Source: Paracoccaceae bacterium (GTDB lineage Bacteria > Pseudomonadota > Alphaproteobacteria > Rhodobacterales > Rhodobacteraceae). From it: DNA of 46,591 nt. Shown here one piece after another: positions 26,110 to 34,230 of the stretch. The stretch is from contig JACSRN010000043.1 of assembly GCA_014879735.1 (NCBI GenBank), positions 1-46,591 on the forward strand, written 5' to 3'. The notes below the pieces were generated by a model. The model was not told the DNA's origin and did no database searches. It saw nothing but the letters and a program-made list of their open reading frames with translations. The position numbers were made by a program, and so were the translations under genes. Within the stretch, counting starts at the first letter, position 1, and each line of letters opens with the position of its first letter.

Positions 26110-27273
26110 TCAGGTCGCCGGCGCCTCGCCGGCGACATGGCGGCGCCAGAGCACGCCGGCCGCCGTCGAGATCCGGCGGAAGAAACCGGCCTTGGCGACA
26201 TCGCTTTCCGCCACCAGGGAAACGCTGCGATCAGGCAGGCCAGGCACCTTGATGATCAATGTTGCAACCGGCGTGCCCTTGGCGATCGGCGCGACCAGCG
26301 GGCCGGTATAGACGACTTCGGCCGCCACCGTCTCCTGCACCAGCGCGGGGACAAGCAGCGTCAGATCCTCGGCCGGTGCCAGGCCCACGACCTCGTCCTC
26401 GCCCAGAAAGACCTCGGCCTCGGCCACGCGGGTACCGGCCTTGGCCACGGTCTTCTCGGCGAACTGGCGGAAGGCCCAGGCGATGATGCGCTCGGCCTCT
26501 TCGGCGCGGGCCTTGTCGCTGGTCAGGCCGGTGATGGCAAAGATCACCCGCCGGTCGCCCTGTTTCGCGCTGCCGACCAGGCCGTAACCCGCCTCGCTGG
26601 TATGGCCGGTTTTCAGCCCATCGGCGCCGATCCCCATCTTCAGCAACGGGTTGCGGTTGAAGCGGTTGTCGGGCGAGCGTTCCTTGTACATGTATTCGGT
26701 TTCACCAAACACCGGATAATATTCGGGAAACTCCTGAATCAGCCGATTGGCAAGCAGGCCGAGGTCGCGCATCGACATGCGCTGGCTCGGGTCGGGCCAG
26801 CCGCTGGCATTGGCAAAGACCGAGGCGGTCATGCCCAGGGCCTTGGCACGTTCGGTCATCTGCCGGGCAAAGGCGTCTTCGGTGCCGGCCAGCCCCTCGG
26901 CCACCACGACGCAGGCGTCATTGCCGGAATTGACCACCATGCCCGGGATCAGGTCGCGGACCGTCGGCCGGTCATTGTGCTGCAGCATCATGGTCGAGCC
27001 GCCGGCCCGCGTCATCTGCACCGCCCGATCCGAGACGGCAAAGGCGGTGTCCATCGTCACCCGGCCATCGCGCAGCGCCTCGAACAGCATGTTGATCGTC
27101 ATCAGCTTCGACATCGAGGCCGGCGGCACCGGCATGTCGCCGTTCTTGTCCATCAGCACGGTCTGCGTGGTCATGTCATAGACCCAGGCAGCGGTTGCCT
27201 GGGTCTCGAAGGCCCGCACCGGCAGGGCGGCGGCCAGCAGGATGATCAGCGCAAGGTGCAGGTGGCGAAACAT
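26110..27273 (-). CDS. D-alanyl-D-alanine carboxypeptidase (PBP5/6-type)
   Basis: The 387-aa low-molecular-mass penicillin-binding protein trims the terminal D-Ala of peptidoglycan peptides in the periplasm. A signal peptide covers about residues 1-21. The three active-site motifs are Ser53-Met-Ser-Lys56 (SxxK), Ser116-Gly-Asn118 (SxN) and Lys221-Thr-Gly223 (KTG). The C-terminal domain (VAEAEVFLGEDEVVGL onwards) and an amphipathic last helix (GFFRRISTAAGVLWRR) would hold it to the membrane. The gene lies between the SPOR lipoprotein and tmk, all on the minus strand with gaps under 10 bp. The symbol dacA or dacC would fit but is not decided by the sequence. Confidence 0.93.
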   Translation of the reverse strand: MFRHLHLALIILLAAALPVRAFETQATAAWVYDMTTQTVLMDKNGDMPVPPASMSKLMTINMLFEALRDGRVTMDTAFAVSDRAVQMTRAGGSTMMLQHNDRPTVRDLIPGMVVNSGNDACVVVAEGLAGTEDAFARQMTERAKALGMTASVFANASGWPDPSQRMSMRDLGLLANRLIQEFPEYYPVFGETEYMYKERSPDNRFNRNPLLKMGIGADGLKTGHTSEAGYGLVGSAKQGDRRVIFAITGLTSDKARAEEAERIIAWAFRQFAEKTVAKAGTRVAEAEVFLGEDEVVGLAPAEDLTLLVPALVQETVAAEVVYTGPLVAPIAKGTPVATLIIKVPGLPDRSVSLVAESDVAKAGFFRRISTAAGVLWRRHVAGEAPAT

Positions 27274-27281
27274 CGGGTCTC

Positions 27282-28208
27282 CTACTTCAACAGATAGGCG
27301 TCGGCAAAACCGGCAGCCTTGATCTTCTTCAGCGTGGCGGTGTCGCCCCGGGCGAAGACCGTCCAGTAATCCTTGCCCTTGGCGCTTTCCTTGCGGATCT
27401 CGGCCGTGATGCCGGCCTTGGCCAGCTTGTCCCTCGCCCGCTGGGCATTGGCCTCGATCGAGAAGAAGCCGATCTGGATCGGGCGTCCGCCGCTGGCTGC
27501 TGCGGGCTTTTCCCCCGCCGGTACCGTCGCCTTGGGGGCTGCCGCCTCCAGCCCGCCGGCCGCCACTTTCGCAGTTTCGGTCGCGGATTTCCGTTCTTTC
27601 TCGGCCGTGCCGCCCGGCTTGCCCGCGGCAGCCGGTGTCTCCAGCGGCCGGGTCTCGACCCCGCCGGCGTCGATTGCGCCCGGTGCGGCGGCGGCCAGCG
27701 TTTCGTTGGTATCAAGAAGCGGCTTCTCGGGTGCGGTTTCAGGCGCCTCCTCGCGGCGCAGCGCCGTGACCGAGATCCGGCCGGGTTGGCCGGCAAGCAG
27801 CCCCAGTGCTTCGGCCGCATCCGACGAGATCTGCAGCGTCGGGCCGGGATTGTCGCGCTCCCGCTTGAACAATGCGCCGATCACGAACTTGCCATTCGCG
27901 GGGTTGCGCATGATCACCCGCTCGGGGTCGGTCGCATCGGGCGAGGCGACCCAGACGCCGCCCAGCGAGGGCCGCCCGTCCCACAGCGCCTGGTCCGTAA
28001 CCTGGAAGGCATCGGGCGCCTCGACGTCGCGGTCAACGATCCGGGTGGATTTCTGCGGTGTCGCGGCGGCCTCCGCGTCCGGCGGCCCGGCCAGCGGACC
28101 CGCTCCCGGCTCGCAGGCGGCCAGCAGGCCTGCACCCGCCGCGGCCAACGCCAGATTGCGCAGGGCCGTTCGCGCGCTGACCCTCACGGTTGCCCCGATG
28201 CCTGCCAT
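27282..28208 (-). CDS. SPOR-domain lipoprotein
   Basis: The 308-aa protein has a lipoprotein signal with lipobox LLAAC (Cys32), so the mature protein should be anchored in the outer membrane or periplasm. Residues about 45-140 form a globular segment of unknown type. About 140-230 is low-complexity and rich in Ala, Pro, Glu and Lys. The C-terminal about 75 residues (PIQIGFFSIEANAQRARDKLAKAGI to the end) form a SPOR domain, which binds denuded peptidoglycan at the division septum. The ATG at 28208 is chosen because GAGGG lies 8 nt upstream; another ATG at 28214 is less well spaced. It heads the dacA-tmk-holB-tatD-MBL run, consistent with a cell-wall role. Confidence 0.85.
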   Translation of the reverse strand: MAGIGATVRVSARTALRNLALAAAGAGLLAACEPGAGPLAGPPDAEAAATPQKSTRIVDRDVEAPDAFQVTDQALWDGRPSLGGVWVASPDATDPERVIMRNPANGKFVIGALFKRERDNPGPTLQISSDAAEALGLLAGQPGRISVTALRREEAPETAPEKPLLDTNETLAAAAPGAIDAGGVETRPLETPAAAGKPGGTAEKERKSATETAKVAAGGLEAAAPKATVPAGEKPAAASGGRPIQIGFFSIEANAQRARDKLAKAGITAEIRKESAKGKDYWTVFARGDTATLKKIKAAGFADAYLLK

Positions 28209-28536
28209 GCCCATGTCCCTCGGCCCTCATCTGCGGCGCGGTCTGCTGCCGCGCTTGGTTCCTGCCCGCCCCGACGGACGGTTCTGCCCCGAACCCGGCG
28301 TTCCCCCGGGATTGCGCGCGATCATAGAGGGGCTGGATCGGGTTGGGAAGGCCACAGACCCGGTGCGTGTTCACGATCGGCGGATTTCACGGCGGGCGTG
28401 GTCTTTCAGAATCACCCGTCCCGGCCTAAGTCAGTCTCAGGCGCGTGTCGTCTTGCGGCTCGGGGCCGCGTCCCGAACAGGTGCTGTGGCGACATGGCCG
28501 CGGCGGTTTGGGCGTCTGGTCCTGGGAACCGGCGAC
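28209..28536. other. Intergenic region between SPOR lipoprotein gene and tRNA-Ser
   Basis: This roughly 325-bp stretch must hold the promoter for the SPOR-dacA-tmk run on the minus strand and the promoter for tRNA-Ser on the plus strand. No convincing -35/-10 pair, small gene or repeat was identified. Confidence 0.4.
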
Positions 28537-28624
28537 GGAAGGGTGGCAGAGTGGTCGATTGCTCCGGTCTTGAAAACCGGCGATGCGCAAGCATCCGTGG
28601 GTTCGAATCCCACCCCTTCCGCCA
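28537..28624 (+). tRNA. tRNA-Ser (anticodon UGA)
   Basis: A class II tRNA of 88 nt with CCA encoded. GGAAGGG (28537-28543) pairs with CCCTTCC (28614-28620). The anticodon stem CCGGT/ACCGG encloses the loop CTTGAAA, so the anticodon is TGA. A long variable arm (GATGCGCAAGCATC) and a T-loop TTCGAAT are present. It is followed by an AT-richer segment that may be a former integration site. Confidence 0.97.
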
Positions 28625-28675
28625 AAGCCAATTGATTTTATTGGATAATTCCACCTAAATGGCAATCTTTGCCTG

Positions 28676-28987
28676 TTGGCGAAGCGGCTGATTCTGCAGG
28701 AAAACCGGCAAAAATCTGAAGACGAAACGCAAACAATATTCGAGATTTCTTTGCTTCCGCCGGGCGTAGTTCTGCCGTTTCAAGGCGTTATGTCCCGCGA
28801 TGTTCCCGACGGCATTTTCGAAGTTCAGGTAAGTTGGTCACAGATGCCTGGCGACAAAAACCGTCAACAGATAGCTTGCAAGACCGAACCGAAAGACGGC
28901 TTTCGCGGCGGATGGAACACGAAGGGCTTGCATCAAGTCGCACAAGAAATCGAAAAGCTGCGGAAAGCCCAAGAAAAGAAGGAATAA
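28676..28987 (+). CDS. Hypothetical protein, AT-richer, downstream of tRNA-Ser
   Basis: A 103-residue open frame begins at a TTG with no recognisable ribosome binding site and ends at TAA. The product is hydrophilic, with KSEDETQTIFEISLLPPG, VSWSQMPGDKNRQQ and a Lys/Glu-rich helical C-terminus (QEIEKLRKAQEKKE). No family is recognised. Base composition is clearly lower in GC than neighbours, and it lies about 50 bp past a tRNA 3' end, both suggestive of acquired DNA. An ATG at 28659 is out of frame and stops after 10 codons, so the true start may have been lost by a small deletion. It may therefore be a gene remnant rather than an intact gene. Confidence 0.45.
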   Translation: MAKRLILQENRQKSEDETQTIFEISLLPPGVVLPFQGVMSRDVPDGIFEVQVSWSQMPGDKNRQQIACKTEPKDGFRGGWNTKGLHQVAQEIEKLRKAQEKKE

Positions 28988-29191
28988 AAGACCCCCGAAA
29001 CCTTGCGATACCGGCGGGCAGGCGGCTTCCGTAGTGGCCCTGCGGAAGAACTTAGAACGCGGCGGCAGGCATTCCGACATGGGCAAGGGCCGCATTCCTG
29101 CGAGGGGTGTTCATGCGTTGGGGCGAAATTCCGCTGAGAGCGGGCGGCGCTTCGAACAATGCTGTCGCAAACCTGTTGTCAGTCTCTACCA

Positions 29192-29206
29192 GCGAACGAA
29201 GTTCGC
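29192..29206 (-). terminator. Small inverted repeat downstream of soxR
   Basis: GCGAAC and GTTCGC are 6-bp arms around GAA, 38 bp past the soxR stop on the minus strand. There is no T-run, so a terminator role is only tentative. Confidence 0.25.
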
Positions 29207-29243
29207 CAACAAAGTCTGCATCCCCCTCCCAAAGCAGTCGTGC

Positions 29244-29675
29244 CTAGAGCAGCCGGGCGCCGGGGCCGTCTTTCGCCAAATGATCATTCGCGTTGACCAG
29301 CGGGCAGCGTTGCACGCTCAGGCATCCGCAGCCGATGCACATCGCCATCTTGTCGCGAAGCGCTGTGAGAAGCTCGATCCGCCGTGTGAGGTCGTCACGC
29401 CAATTTCTGGCGATGCGCTCCCAGTCCTGTGTCTCGGGGGATGTGTCCCTTGGCAGTTGGGCGAGCGCTTCGGCGATCTCGGCAAGCGGGATGCCCGCAC
29501 TTTGCGCGATCTTGATCACGGTCACACGCCTCAGGATTTCACGCCGATAGACCCGATGATTGGCGGAGGTCCTTTCGGAGGCGACCAGCCCCTTGCGTTC
29601 ATAGAAATGCAGCGTGGAGACGGGCAGCCCGCTGCGGCGCGACAACTCGCCGACGGACAACATCTTCTTTGCCAT
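29244..29675 (-). CDS. soxR: Redox-sensitive MerR-family regulator SoxR
   Basis: The 143-aa regulator senses redox-active compounds through a [2Fe-2S] cluster. An N-terminal MerR-type HTH (LSVGELSRRSGLPVSTLHFYERKGLV) and dimerisation helix are followed by the cluster motif Cys113-x2-Cys116-x-Cys118-x5-Cys124, which has the exact SoxR spacing. The ATG at 29675 has AAGGAG 7 nt upstream; a TTG two codons earlier would be too close to it. The gene is divergent from an MFS exporter, and the intergenic region holds a SoxR-box-like dyad, so it probably controls that exporter and itself. soxS is not expected outside enterobacteria and none is seen. Confidence 0.95.
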   Translation of the reverse strand: MAKKMLSVGELSRRSGLPVSTLHFYERKGLVASERTSANHRVYRREILRRVTVIKIAQSAGIPLAEIAEALAQLPRDTSPETQDWERIARNWRDDLTRRIELLTALRDKMAMCIGCGCLSVQRCPLVNANDHLAKDGPGARLL

Positions 29676-29686
29676 TCGCAATCTCC

Positions 29687-29710
29687 TTGACCTTAACTAA
29701 TGTTGAGGTC
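29687..29710 (+). promoter_or_regulatory. SoxR-box-like operator in the soxR/MFS intergenic region
   Basis: GACCTTAAC-TAAT-GTTGAGGTC (29689-29710) is a dyad with 8 of 9 arm positions matching, like known SoxR boxes (CCTCAA...TTGAGG). On the plus strand TTGACC at 29687-29692 could be the -35 of the exporter promoter; the -10 (TAGCGG near 29712) is weak. On the minus strand TTGACG (29724-29729) and CAACAT (29700-29705), 18 bp apart, could drive soxR. Confidence 0.72.
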
Positions 29711-29715
29711 GTAGC

Positions 29716-29737
29716 GGTATTTCCGTCAAGAGGAGGC
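29716..29737. repeat. 22-nt dispersed motif, copy 2
   Basis: GGTATTTCCGTCAAGAGGAGGC matches 22649-22670 at 20 of 22 positions. Here the last part, AGAGGAGG, serves as the ribosome binding site of the MFS exporter gene. Confidence 0.6.
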
Positions 29738-29741
29738 GGGC

Positions 29742-31184
29742 ATGGCCGACACGGGTAGCGACGCAGGGAAGGACACGGAGACATTCGTGTCGTGGAGGGA
29801 ATTTCTTGGAAGTCCTTACGCGGCATCCCTGGCGCTGGTTTGCCTGGCCGTCTGGCTGCACGCGGCCGACAGCCTGATCGTTGCCACCATGTTGCCTGCA
29901 ATCGTTGCCGAGATCGGCGGCGCCGCTTTGGTGGGCTGGTCTGTCTCACTCTACGAGATCGGGTCAATCGTCGCGGGAGCGGCCAGCGCATTGCTGACCA
30001 TGCGCTTCGGCCTGCGCGCACCGATGAGCATGGCCGCCGCCCTGTTCGGGCTCGGCTGTCTCCTCAGCGCCGTCAGCCCGACCATGCCGTTGCTTCTGAC
30101 CGGGCGCGCCCTGCAGGGACTCGGCGGCGGCGGCCTGGTGGCAATGGGCTTCGTCGCGGTCGGGCTGATCTTCCCGCGCCGCTATATTGCGCGCGCGATG
30201 GCGGCCGTTTCAACCCTTTGGGGCATCTCGGCATTCGCCGGGCCGCTGGTCGGCGGCTTCTTTGTGGAATATGCAACCTGGCGCTGGGGCTTTGTTTTCT
30301 TTGCCTGCCAGGCATTCGCATTCGCTCTCTGGGTCGTCTTGCGAAGCGATGCGGGCGTGACACGATCCACGACCGGCGCCGTTGATCTCCCTGTCAGGCG
30401 TTTGTCCCTTTTGTGCCTTGCCGTCGTTCTGGTCGCCCTTGGCGGCGTCGAGGTCTCGATCCTGCGAACGGTCCCTTCCGTTGCGGCCGGCCTCGCCTGC
30501 CTGATCGGTTTTCTTTGGCTGGACGAGCGCGCGGGCGACACCAGGCTTCTTCCGCGTGCTCCGTTCGATCCGTGGCGGCCGACGGGTGCGGCGCTCCTCA
30601 TGATCCTGTCCATGTCGATTGCGACCATCGCCATCACGGCGTTCGGGCCGCTCCTGGTAACGGCCATCCACGGCGTATCCGCGCTGACTGCCGGTTACAT
30701 CGTTGCCTGTTCGTCCATCGGCTGGACGATCATGGGCGTTCTGGTCAGCGGATTGCCCGAGCGGTTCGACCGGCCGATGATCGCCCTTGGCATGACGGTC
30801 GTGGCCCTCAGCATCCTAGGCTTTCTCCATGCGGTTCCCAACGGCCCTGTCTGGCTGATCGCCGTCTTCGCGGCCATGGAGGGTGGCGGCTTCGGGCTGG
30901 CATGGACATTCATTCTGAGACGAACGATGGCGCTTGCCGGTGCTGATGAGGTTCAGCGCGTTTCCGGAGCGATCCCCACGATACAGAGGCTCGGCTATGC
31001 TCTCGGCGCGGCCTATGTCGGGATCGTGGCGAATGCCTCGGGTCTGCTGTCGATTGAGACGGCCGCAGACGCCGCGCAGGTTGCCCGATGGGTCTTTGTG
31101 TCATGCCTGCCCTTCGCCGCAATCGGGCTGGTCGCCATGAGCGCACTGGTGCTTGATCGAAGGGGGAAATCACAGCAGCAGTAG
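29742..31184 (+). CDS. MFS transporter, probable SoxR-regulated exporter
   Basis: The 480-aa major facilitator protein has many hydrophobic segments and resembles the DHA-type multidrug exporters. The first helix has the LHAADSLIVATMLPAI pattern. The loop after TM2/3 carries LLTMRFGLRAP, a motif-A-like stretch, and GRALQGLGGGGLVA with GPLVGGFFVEYATWRWGFVFF is the motif B/C region. The AGAGGAGG ribosome binding site ends 7 bp before the ATG. It lies in the SoxR regulon by position, 66 bp from the soxR start. Export of redox-active toxins or drugs is inferred; the substrate is unknown. A short hairpin (GTCCA/TGGAC) overlaps its stop codon. Confidence 0.88.
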   Translation: MADTGSDAGKDTETFVSWREFLGSPYAASLALVCLAVWLHAADSLIVATMLPAIVAEIGGAALVGWSVSLYEIGSIVAGAASALLTMRFGLRAPMSMAAALFGLGCLLSAVSPTMPLLLTGRALQGLGGGGLVAMGFVAVGLIFPRRYIARAMAAVSTLWGISAFAGPLVGGFFVEYATWRWGFVFFACQAFAFALWVVLRSDAGVTRSTTGAVDLPVRRLSLLCLAVVLVALGGVEVSILRTVPSVAAGLACLIGFLWLDERAGDTRLLPRAPFDPWRPTGAALLMILSMSIATIAITAFGPLLVTAIHGVSALTAGYIVACSSIGWTIMGVLVSGLPERFDRPMIALGMTVVALSILGFLHAVPNGPVWLIAVFAAMEGGGFGLAWTFILRRTMALAGADEVQRVSGAIPTIQRLGYALGAAYVGIVANASGLLSIETAADAAQVARWVFVSCLPFAAIGLVAMSALVLDRRGKSQQQ

Positions 31185-31665
31185 TCCAGACAGCTTGGAC
31201 CACAAGTCAGACCGTCCGCTTTCCAGCCCGCTGCTGTGCCATTCCATTTGGGAGATCTGGGGAGGGGAATAGCGCGCGTCACGGGTTGGCAATCGGCGCG
31301 ATACAGTTTTCGGGGTGGCGGTGCCGGCGCCGGATCGGGTTTTCGATCAATGCGCCGCCGCCGCGAGCTGCTGGTCGGTCGGTGTTGCGACCAGGGCAGG
31401 CGTCGCGAAATCGCCGAAGGCCCCCCCCCCGAGGGGGACCCATCCTGCCAGACACCGCCCGCAGCAGACCGTCGATGCGCCGGTCCTAGGCCGGCAGCAT
31501 TCGTTCCAGCAGCCGGCGCCGTCGGGCAAGCGATGGCATTTTCCATTGCCATCCCGGGCAAAGGCATCTTCGGTTTTCCGGGTGGATGGCGGCGATTTTC
31601 CCGAAGCCCGGGGGCGCAAGCCATCTGCCCTCTGCAAAGACAATACTATCCGGCGGCCTGCACCG
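31185..31665. other. Intergenic region with no convincing gene
   Basis: This 481-bp stretch separates the MFS exporter from the convergent enoyl-CoA hydratase. Open frames in it are Arg/Pro-rich and unlike real proteins. It contains a run of ten C residues (31421-31430) next to GAGGGGGA and many GC-rich short repeats. It may be decayed coding DNA. Confidence 0.45.
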
Positions 31666-32499
31666 TCATTCGCTCAACGCACCATAGCGGCTGTCGCGGA
31701 AATCGAGCGCCTTGCGCAGGCCCTGCTCACGGACCAGCGTCACGAACTGGGTTTTTTCCGGCGCCTGCGCCGCATTCAGCGTCGCCGCAAGGTCGAGATT
31801 GACATTCACCGCATTGCGCAGGCCCATCGCCTCATAGGCGCGGGTAAGCGCGATCTTGGTCAGGCGCAGCGTGACCAGGGGCGTCAGTGCAATCTTCTGC
31901 GCCAGTTTCTGGACGGCATCTTCCAGATCCTCGGGTGCGACCACGCGGTTCACCATGCCGATGCGCTCGGCCTCGGTCGCATCGATCGTGTCGCCGGTCA
32001 GGAGAAGCTCCATCGTCTTTTTCTGGCCAAGGACGAAGGGCATCAGCAGCGTCACCGGCCCCGAACCGAAGCGGATTTCGGGCTCGCCGAACTTGGCGCG
32101 GTCGGTTGCGATGATCATGTCGCAGGCCATCGCAAGCTCGCAGGCCCCGGCAAGACACCAGCCATCCACCGCCGCGATGGTGGGCTTGGTCGAGGCCCAG
32201 ACCGCCATCGACAGCCCGACATTGTTGGACAGCGCGGCATGCCAGTCCTCGGGTCGCGCCAACCCGACCTCAACCTCTTGCGCGATGTCATACCCGACCG
32301 AGAAATTGCGGTTGGCTCCGGTAAGGACGATGACCTTGACGGCATCGTCCCGCTCCAGCGCGGCAACCTGCGCGCGTGCGGCCGCCACCAGCTCGGCGGA
32401 AAGCGCGTTGATCTTCTTCGGGCGGTTCAGGGTCAGCCATGCCACCCCGTCTTTGATATCGGTTTCGAGGATCGTCTCGGCATGCTGGTCGGCGCTCAT
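31666..32499 (-). CDS. Enoyl-CoA hydratase/isomerase family protein
   Basis: The 277-aa crotonase-fold protein probably hydrates or isomerises an enoyl-CoA in the cytoplasm. The catalytic Glu pair of the family is visible: Glu in LAGACELAMACD (near residue 116) and Glu in FGEPEIRFGSGP (near 138). The oxyanion-forming segment NFSVGYDIAQE and the C-terminal helices for trimer contact are present. The ATG at 32499 overlaps the upstream ligase stop by 4 bases (ATGA). It is the last gene of the nine-gene run. A hydratase next to a CoA ligase and an AcuI-type reductase fits a short carbon-skeleton pathway of CoA esters; the actual substrate is not deducible. Confidence 0.9.
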   Translation of the reverse strand: MSADQHAETILETDIKDGVAWLTLNRPKKINALSAELVAAARAQVAALERDDAVKVIVLTGANRNFSVGYDIAQEVEVGLARPEDWHAALSNNVGLSMAVWASTKPTIAAVDGWCLAGACELAMACDMIIATDRAKFGEPEIRFGSGPVTLLMPFVLGQKKTMELLLTGDTIDATEAERIGMVNRVVAPEDLEDAVQKLAQKIALTPLVTLRLTKIALTRAYEAMGLRNAVNVNLDLAATLNAAQAPEKTQFVTLVREQGLRKALDFRDSRYGALSE

Positions 32500-34172
32500 T
32501 TCATCTTCTCCGAATGTGGGGTGTCGTTCGTCGGGTGTTGCGGCGCGCCGGTGCGAACCAGGGCAAGGGCTCCGGCGGCGTATTGCGCCCTGAGGGCTGC
32601 CTTGTCGGGTTTGCCGAGGCCCGTCCTTGGCAAGGTTGCGGACAGCGACCAAGCGTCGGGGACCCACCAGGACGGGACCAGGGATTTCAGTCGCAACCGC
32701 AGATCATCAATGTCGGGCAGCCGGCCATCGGCACAGACAAGAACCGCCAGGGGGCGTTCCTGGAACCGCGCATCCTCCATGGCGATGACGGCGGCGTCGG
32801 ATATGCCGGGTAGGCTGCGCAGCGCGTCTTCCAGGACCGGCGCCGCGATCCATTCCCCGCCCGACTTGATCGCATCCTTCAGCCGGTCGGTCAGCAGGAT
32901 GCGGCCCTGCGCGTCGATCCGGCCGATATCGCCGGTGCGGAACCAGCCGCCGTCAAAGGACGCGGGCGCCTCTGCGCCGAGATAGCACCGCGCCACGCAG
33001 GCCCCGCGCACCTGCAGCTCGCCTGCCGCGGCACCGTCATGCGGCAGGGGCGCGCCATCAGGATCCACCACGCGCATCTCGATCCCCGGCATTGGATAGC
33101 CGACCGGAACCGGCGCGCCCAGGCCCGGCGTCGCATCCGGCTCGATCCGGCCCAGCACCGACATCGACGAGGTTTCGGTCATTCCCCACGCCTGTATGAT
33201 CTCGACGCCCTGCTCCGCCATTGCATTGCTCAAGGCGCGAGGCACCACGGCGCCGCCGGTGGCCAGGCGGGCCAGCGTCCTGAACCTGGGCGCGCCGGCG
33301 GTCTTGCGCAGTTCCATGAGGTCGGTCCAGATCGTTGGAACGCCGGCGGCAACGGTCACGTCGCAATCGTCCATGAAGGCATTCAACACGTCGGGACGGA
33401 AGACGGCGCCGGGCAGGATCAGGTTGGCACCCGCCATCACCGCCGCAAAGGGCAGGCCCCAGCCGTTGACATGAAAAAGCGGCACCGCGGCCAGAAGCGT
33501 GTCGCGCCGCGACAGGCCCACCGAATTGGCCGCCGTCAGGCTGAGCGCCTGCAGCCAGATCGAGCGGTGCGAATAGACCACCGCCTTTGGCTTGCCGGTG
33601 GTTCCGCCGGTATGGCAGATCGCCGCCGCCGCCGTTTCCGCGACATCGGGCAGATCGCCGGGCAGCTCTGCCGGGGCAGTGGACAGCAGCGTTTCATAGC
33701 GCGCGACCGGAACCGCGCAGGCCGGCAATGGCCCCTCGCCAGTGATCACGATCAGTTCCAGCGCGGTTTCGGCCAGATGGGGGGCAAGGCTGGCAAACCG
33801 GGCCAGATGTTCCCGCGACAGGATCAGAACCCGGTCGCCGGTCACGCGCAGGCAATCGGCAAGGTCGCTGTCATGCATCCTGAGGTTCAGGGGATGCAGC
33901 ACCATGCCGCGGGCCGGCACCCCGAGATAGGCCTCGAAATGCTCGGTCTCGGCGTTGCAGAAGGTGGCGACGACATCGCCCGGGCGCAGCCCCTGTGCCA
34001 TCAGCGCCGCCCCAAGGCGGAGGGCGCGTTCGGCGCAGGATTTGAGGCGGGTCCGGCTGCGGCGCCCCTTGCGCTGCGAGATGACGTCACTGCCGGTACC
34101 ATGGCGCAGGGCCATGCGCAGGATCGCGGCAACGCCGAGCTGGCCGTGCTGCATCGTGCTTTCGATGGTCAT
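32496..34172 (-). CDS. AMP-dependent acyl-CoA synthetase/ligase
   Basis: The 558-aa adenylate-forming enzyme activates a carboxylic acid to its CoA thioester with ATP. The P-loop-like motif is ICHTGGTTGKPKAVVYSH near residue 190, later AWGMTETSS and WFRTGDIGRIDAQGR, then DRLKDAIKSGGEWIA, and the C-terminal catalytic Lys in TGLGKPDK. All core motifs of fatty/aryl acyl-CoA synthetases are present. The start at 34172 has GGAGGA 6 bp upstream. Substrate specificity (medium chain, hydroxy acid, carnitine-like or other) cannot be read. It is co-translated with the enoyl-CoA hydratase and lies in the amine-import run, so it may activate a product of amine oxidation. Confidence 0.92.
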   Translation of the reverse strand: MTIESTMQHGQLGVAAILRMALRHGTGSDVISQRKGRRSRTRLKSCAERALRLGAALMAQGLRPGDVVATFCNAETEHFEAYLGVPARGMVLHPLNLRMHDSDLADCLRVTGDRVLILSREHLARFASLAPHLAETALELIVITGEGPLPACAVPVARYETLLSTAPAELPGDLPDVAETAAAAICHTGGTTGKPKAVVYSHRSIWLQALSLTAANSVGLSRRDTLLAAVPLFHVNGWGLPFAAVMAGANLILPGAVFRPDVLNAFMDDCDVTVAAGVPTIWTDLMELRKTAGAPRFRTLARLATGGAVVPRALSNAMAEQGVEIIQAWGMTETSSMSVLGRIEPDATPGLGAPVPVGYPMPGIEMRVVDPDGAPLPHDGAAAGELQVRGACVARCYLGAEAPASFDGGWFRTGDIGRIDAQGRILLTDRLKDAIKSGGEWIAAPVLEDALRSLPGISDAAVIAMEDARFQERPLAVLVCADGRLPDIDDLRLRLKSLVPSWWVPDAWSLSATLPRTGLGKPDKAALRAQYAAGALALVRTGAPQHPTNDTPHSEKMK

Positions 34173-34230
34173 CAGCGTCCTCCGCCTGACCGGGTTGGTG
34201 CCATGCGAACCTGCGGGCGTGCCATCGGTA

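Noticed and set aside
24084-26252. Plus-strand open frame of 722 codons over tatD, holB and tmk
   Set aside because: Antisense to three housekeeping genes; low-complexity composition.
28537-28624. Duplicate tRNA-Ser 3' end downstream marking an intact integrated element
   Set aside because: No second copy of the tRNA 3' segment and no integrase gene were seen in the following sequence.
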